The notes under the pieces are model-generated. The model had not been told where the DNA came from and did no database searches. It was given only the letters and a program-made list of their open reading frames with translations. From NCBI GenBank assembly GCA_963836785.1, contig CAWIKW010000004.1, positions 62,001 to 126,000 on the forward strand: DNA of 64,000 nt. The letters run 5' to 3'. Shown in pieces: positions 62,864 to 64,000 of this stretch (positions within the stretch are counted from its first letter, which is position 1; each line of letters begins with the position of its first letter). This DNA is from DASQPR01 sp963836785. GTDB lineage: Bacteria > Actinomycetota > Actinomycetes > Mycobacteriales > Micromonosporaceae. Position numbers and translations under genes: made by a program.

Positions 62864-64000
62864 GTGAGTACCGGCGAGACGATCCTCATAGTCGTCGTAG
62901 CTCTCCTCGCCGCGGTGATCGGTTGTGCGTTCCTCTGGCTCGGTCGGCTGATCGGTCGCCTCGGCGGCACGTCGGCCGCCAAACGGTCGAAGATCGATGA
63001 CGCCGCGTACGCCGCCGAGAAGGACAAGCACGAACAGTCACTCGCCGCCCTGCGTGACGCCGCCGACGAGGCCACACTCGCCGTCGAGCAGGCGCGGACG
63101 TCGGCGAGCGCGGCCCGCAGCGAGGCCGCGGCGGCGAAGGCCGAAGCGAGCGCCGCGCGGGCCGAGGCGCAACGGATCGTCGGCGCCGCCCACGCTGAGT
63201 CCGAGAGCATCCTCGAACGCGGTCACCGCCAGGCTCAGGCCGATGCCGAGCAGGCTCGGGTGGCCGGACGACGAGCGGGCGAGCGTGAGATCGAGGTACT
63301 CACCGCGACCGTCAAGGAACAGGTCGCCGACGTCGAACGCCGCCAGAAGCGCCTCGACGAACGGGAGCGCATGCAGGCCGAGGACGCCGAGCGGCTGGCC
63401 GAGCGCGATCGGCGCATCGGCGTCACCGAGCAGGAGCTGGCGGAGCGGGAGACGGCGCTCAGTCTGCGCGAGGTCGCGGTCGCCGCCGGCGAGGAATCGC
63501 GCCGTCGCGAGCTCGAACGCGTCGCCGGCCTGACCGCCGAGGCGGCGCGGCTGGAAGTCATCGAATCGATCGAGACGCAGGCCAAGCGCGAGGCCGCCCT
63601 GCTGATCCGCGACATCGAGAACGATGCCCGCAGCACCGCCGAGGAGCGCGCCCGACATATCGTCGTCGAGTCGATCCAACGCGTCGCGAGCGAGCAGACG
63701 GCCGAAAGCGTCGTGAGCGTCCTGCACCTGCCGAGCGACGAGATGAAGGGCCGGATCATCGGTCGCGAGGGCCGCAACATCCGGGCGTTCGAGTCGGTCA
63801 CCGGCGTCAATCTGATCATCGACGACACGCCGGAGGCGGTGCTGCTGTCGTGCTTCGACCCGGTGCGCCGTGAGGTCGGCCGGCTCACGCTCGACAAGCT
63901 GGTGCTGGACGGTCGGATCCACCCCCATCGCATCGAAGAGGTCTACGAACAGGCGAAGACCGAGGTCGAACGGCTCTGCCAGCGCGCGGCGGAGGACGCG
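62864..64000 (+). CDS. rny: Ribonuclease Y, N-terminal 379 codons (runs off the right edge)
   Basis: Membrane-anchored endoribonuclease that starts mRNA decay. GTG 62864 follows a strong AAGGAGG. The product has one N-terminal membrane helix (ILIVVVALLAAVIGCAFLWLG) and a long coiled coil (about residues 45-275, rich in Ala/Glu/Arg). The KH domain VVSVLHLPSDEMKGRIIGREGRNIRAFESVTGVNLIIDDTPEAVLLSCFDPVRREVGRLTLDKLVLDGRIHPHRIEEVYEQAK follows. The catalytic HD domain lies beyond the window. RNase Y downstream of recX occurs in several actinobacteria. Confidence 0.95.
   Translation, partial: MSTGETILIVVVALLAAVIGCAFLWLGRLIGRLGGTSAAKRSKIDDAAYAAEKDKHEQSLAALRDAADEATLAVEQARTSASAARSEAAAAKAEASAARAEAQRIVGAAHAESESILERGHRQAQADAEQARVAGRRAGEREIEVLTATVKEQVADVERRQKRLDERERMQAEDAERLAERDRRIGVTEQELAERETALSLREVAVAAGEESRRRELERVAGLTAEAARLEVIESIETQAKREAALLIRDIENDARSTAEERARHIVVESIQRVASEQTAESVVSVLHLPSDEMKGRIIGREGRNIRAFESVTGVNLIIDDTPEAVLLSCFDPVRREVGRLTLDKLVLDGRIHPHRIEEVYEQAKTEVERLCQRAAEDA

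Overview
The window is a GC-rich chromosomal segment from an actinobacterium. The base composition, the many GTG starts, the gene content and the gene order all support this: rimP-nusA-ylxR-infB, DUF503-rbfA, truB-ribF-rpsO-pnp-M16 peptidase-dapB, thyX-dapA-rnj, ftsK-rimO-pgsA-cinA-clgR-pspA, and DUF3046-recA-recX. The order matches, in mirror image, the rimP-to-recX arm of Mycobacterium, with extra genes inserted. I cannot name the genus. I see no phage, insertion sequence, plasmid gene, CRISPR array, tRNA or rRNA.

Layout. 1-255 holds the start of an unidentified leftward gene with hexapeptide repeats. 375-5609 is the rimP-nusA-ylxR-infB translation/transcription operon, closed by a strong hairpin. 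5709-8301 carries an RNA methyltransferase-like protein, a hypothetical, DUF503 and rbfA. 8302-9052 is a gene-poor gap with a likely 32-aa protein and a large hairpin. 9053-18155 carries a MATE transporter, truB, ribF, rpsO, pnp, an M16 peptidase and dapB. 18318-24753 is an accessory stretch: a lipoprotein, three tandem acetyltransferases, a YcaQ/AlkX-type DNA glycosylase, a DUF2752 membrane protein, and a DUF4097 protein under a ribbon-helix-helix (RHH) regulator. 24998-35746 holds thyX, dapA, rnj, a lipoprotein, pepN, an M48 protease and two poorly known proteins. 35959-44200 runs ftsK, rimO, pgsA, cinA and the stress module clgR-pspA-pspM. 44201-52570 holds nei2, a SAM hydrolase, a GNAT, an F420-type oxidoreductase, a VOC protein and the giant helicase lhr. 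52768-55208 is a membrane protein plus a two-component system. 55493-58897 is a LeuE-type exporter and a flavoprotein-acetyltransferase fusion divergent from a MocR regulator. 58974-64000 holds an acyl-CoA dehydrogenase, DUF3046, recA with an SOS-box promoter, recX and the start of rny.

Functional themes. Translation and ribosome maturation (rimP, infB, rbfA, truB, rpsO, rimO) dominate the left half. RNA decay is represented by three enzymes (pnp, rnj, rny). Lysine/diaminopimelate synthesis is represented by dapA and dapB, and DNA repair by alkX-type, nei2, lhr, recA and recX. Many genes have a TANNNT -10 element 6-9 nt before the start codon and no Shine-Dalgarno, suggesting leaderless mRNAs.

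Most unusual signals: a three-copy intergenic palindrome family (TGTACGGAAGTTGG...TTCCGTACA); an array of GACGTC cores at 11/22-nt spacing inside the RHH-regulator promoter; a heptanucleotide repeat in front of the DUF4097 gene; in-frame 18-bp repeats in several genes; a probable frameshift in a DUF6585-like gene; and the MocR/flavoprotein-GNAT/exporter module.
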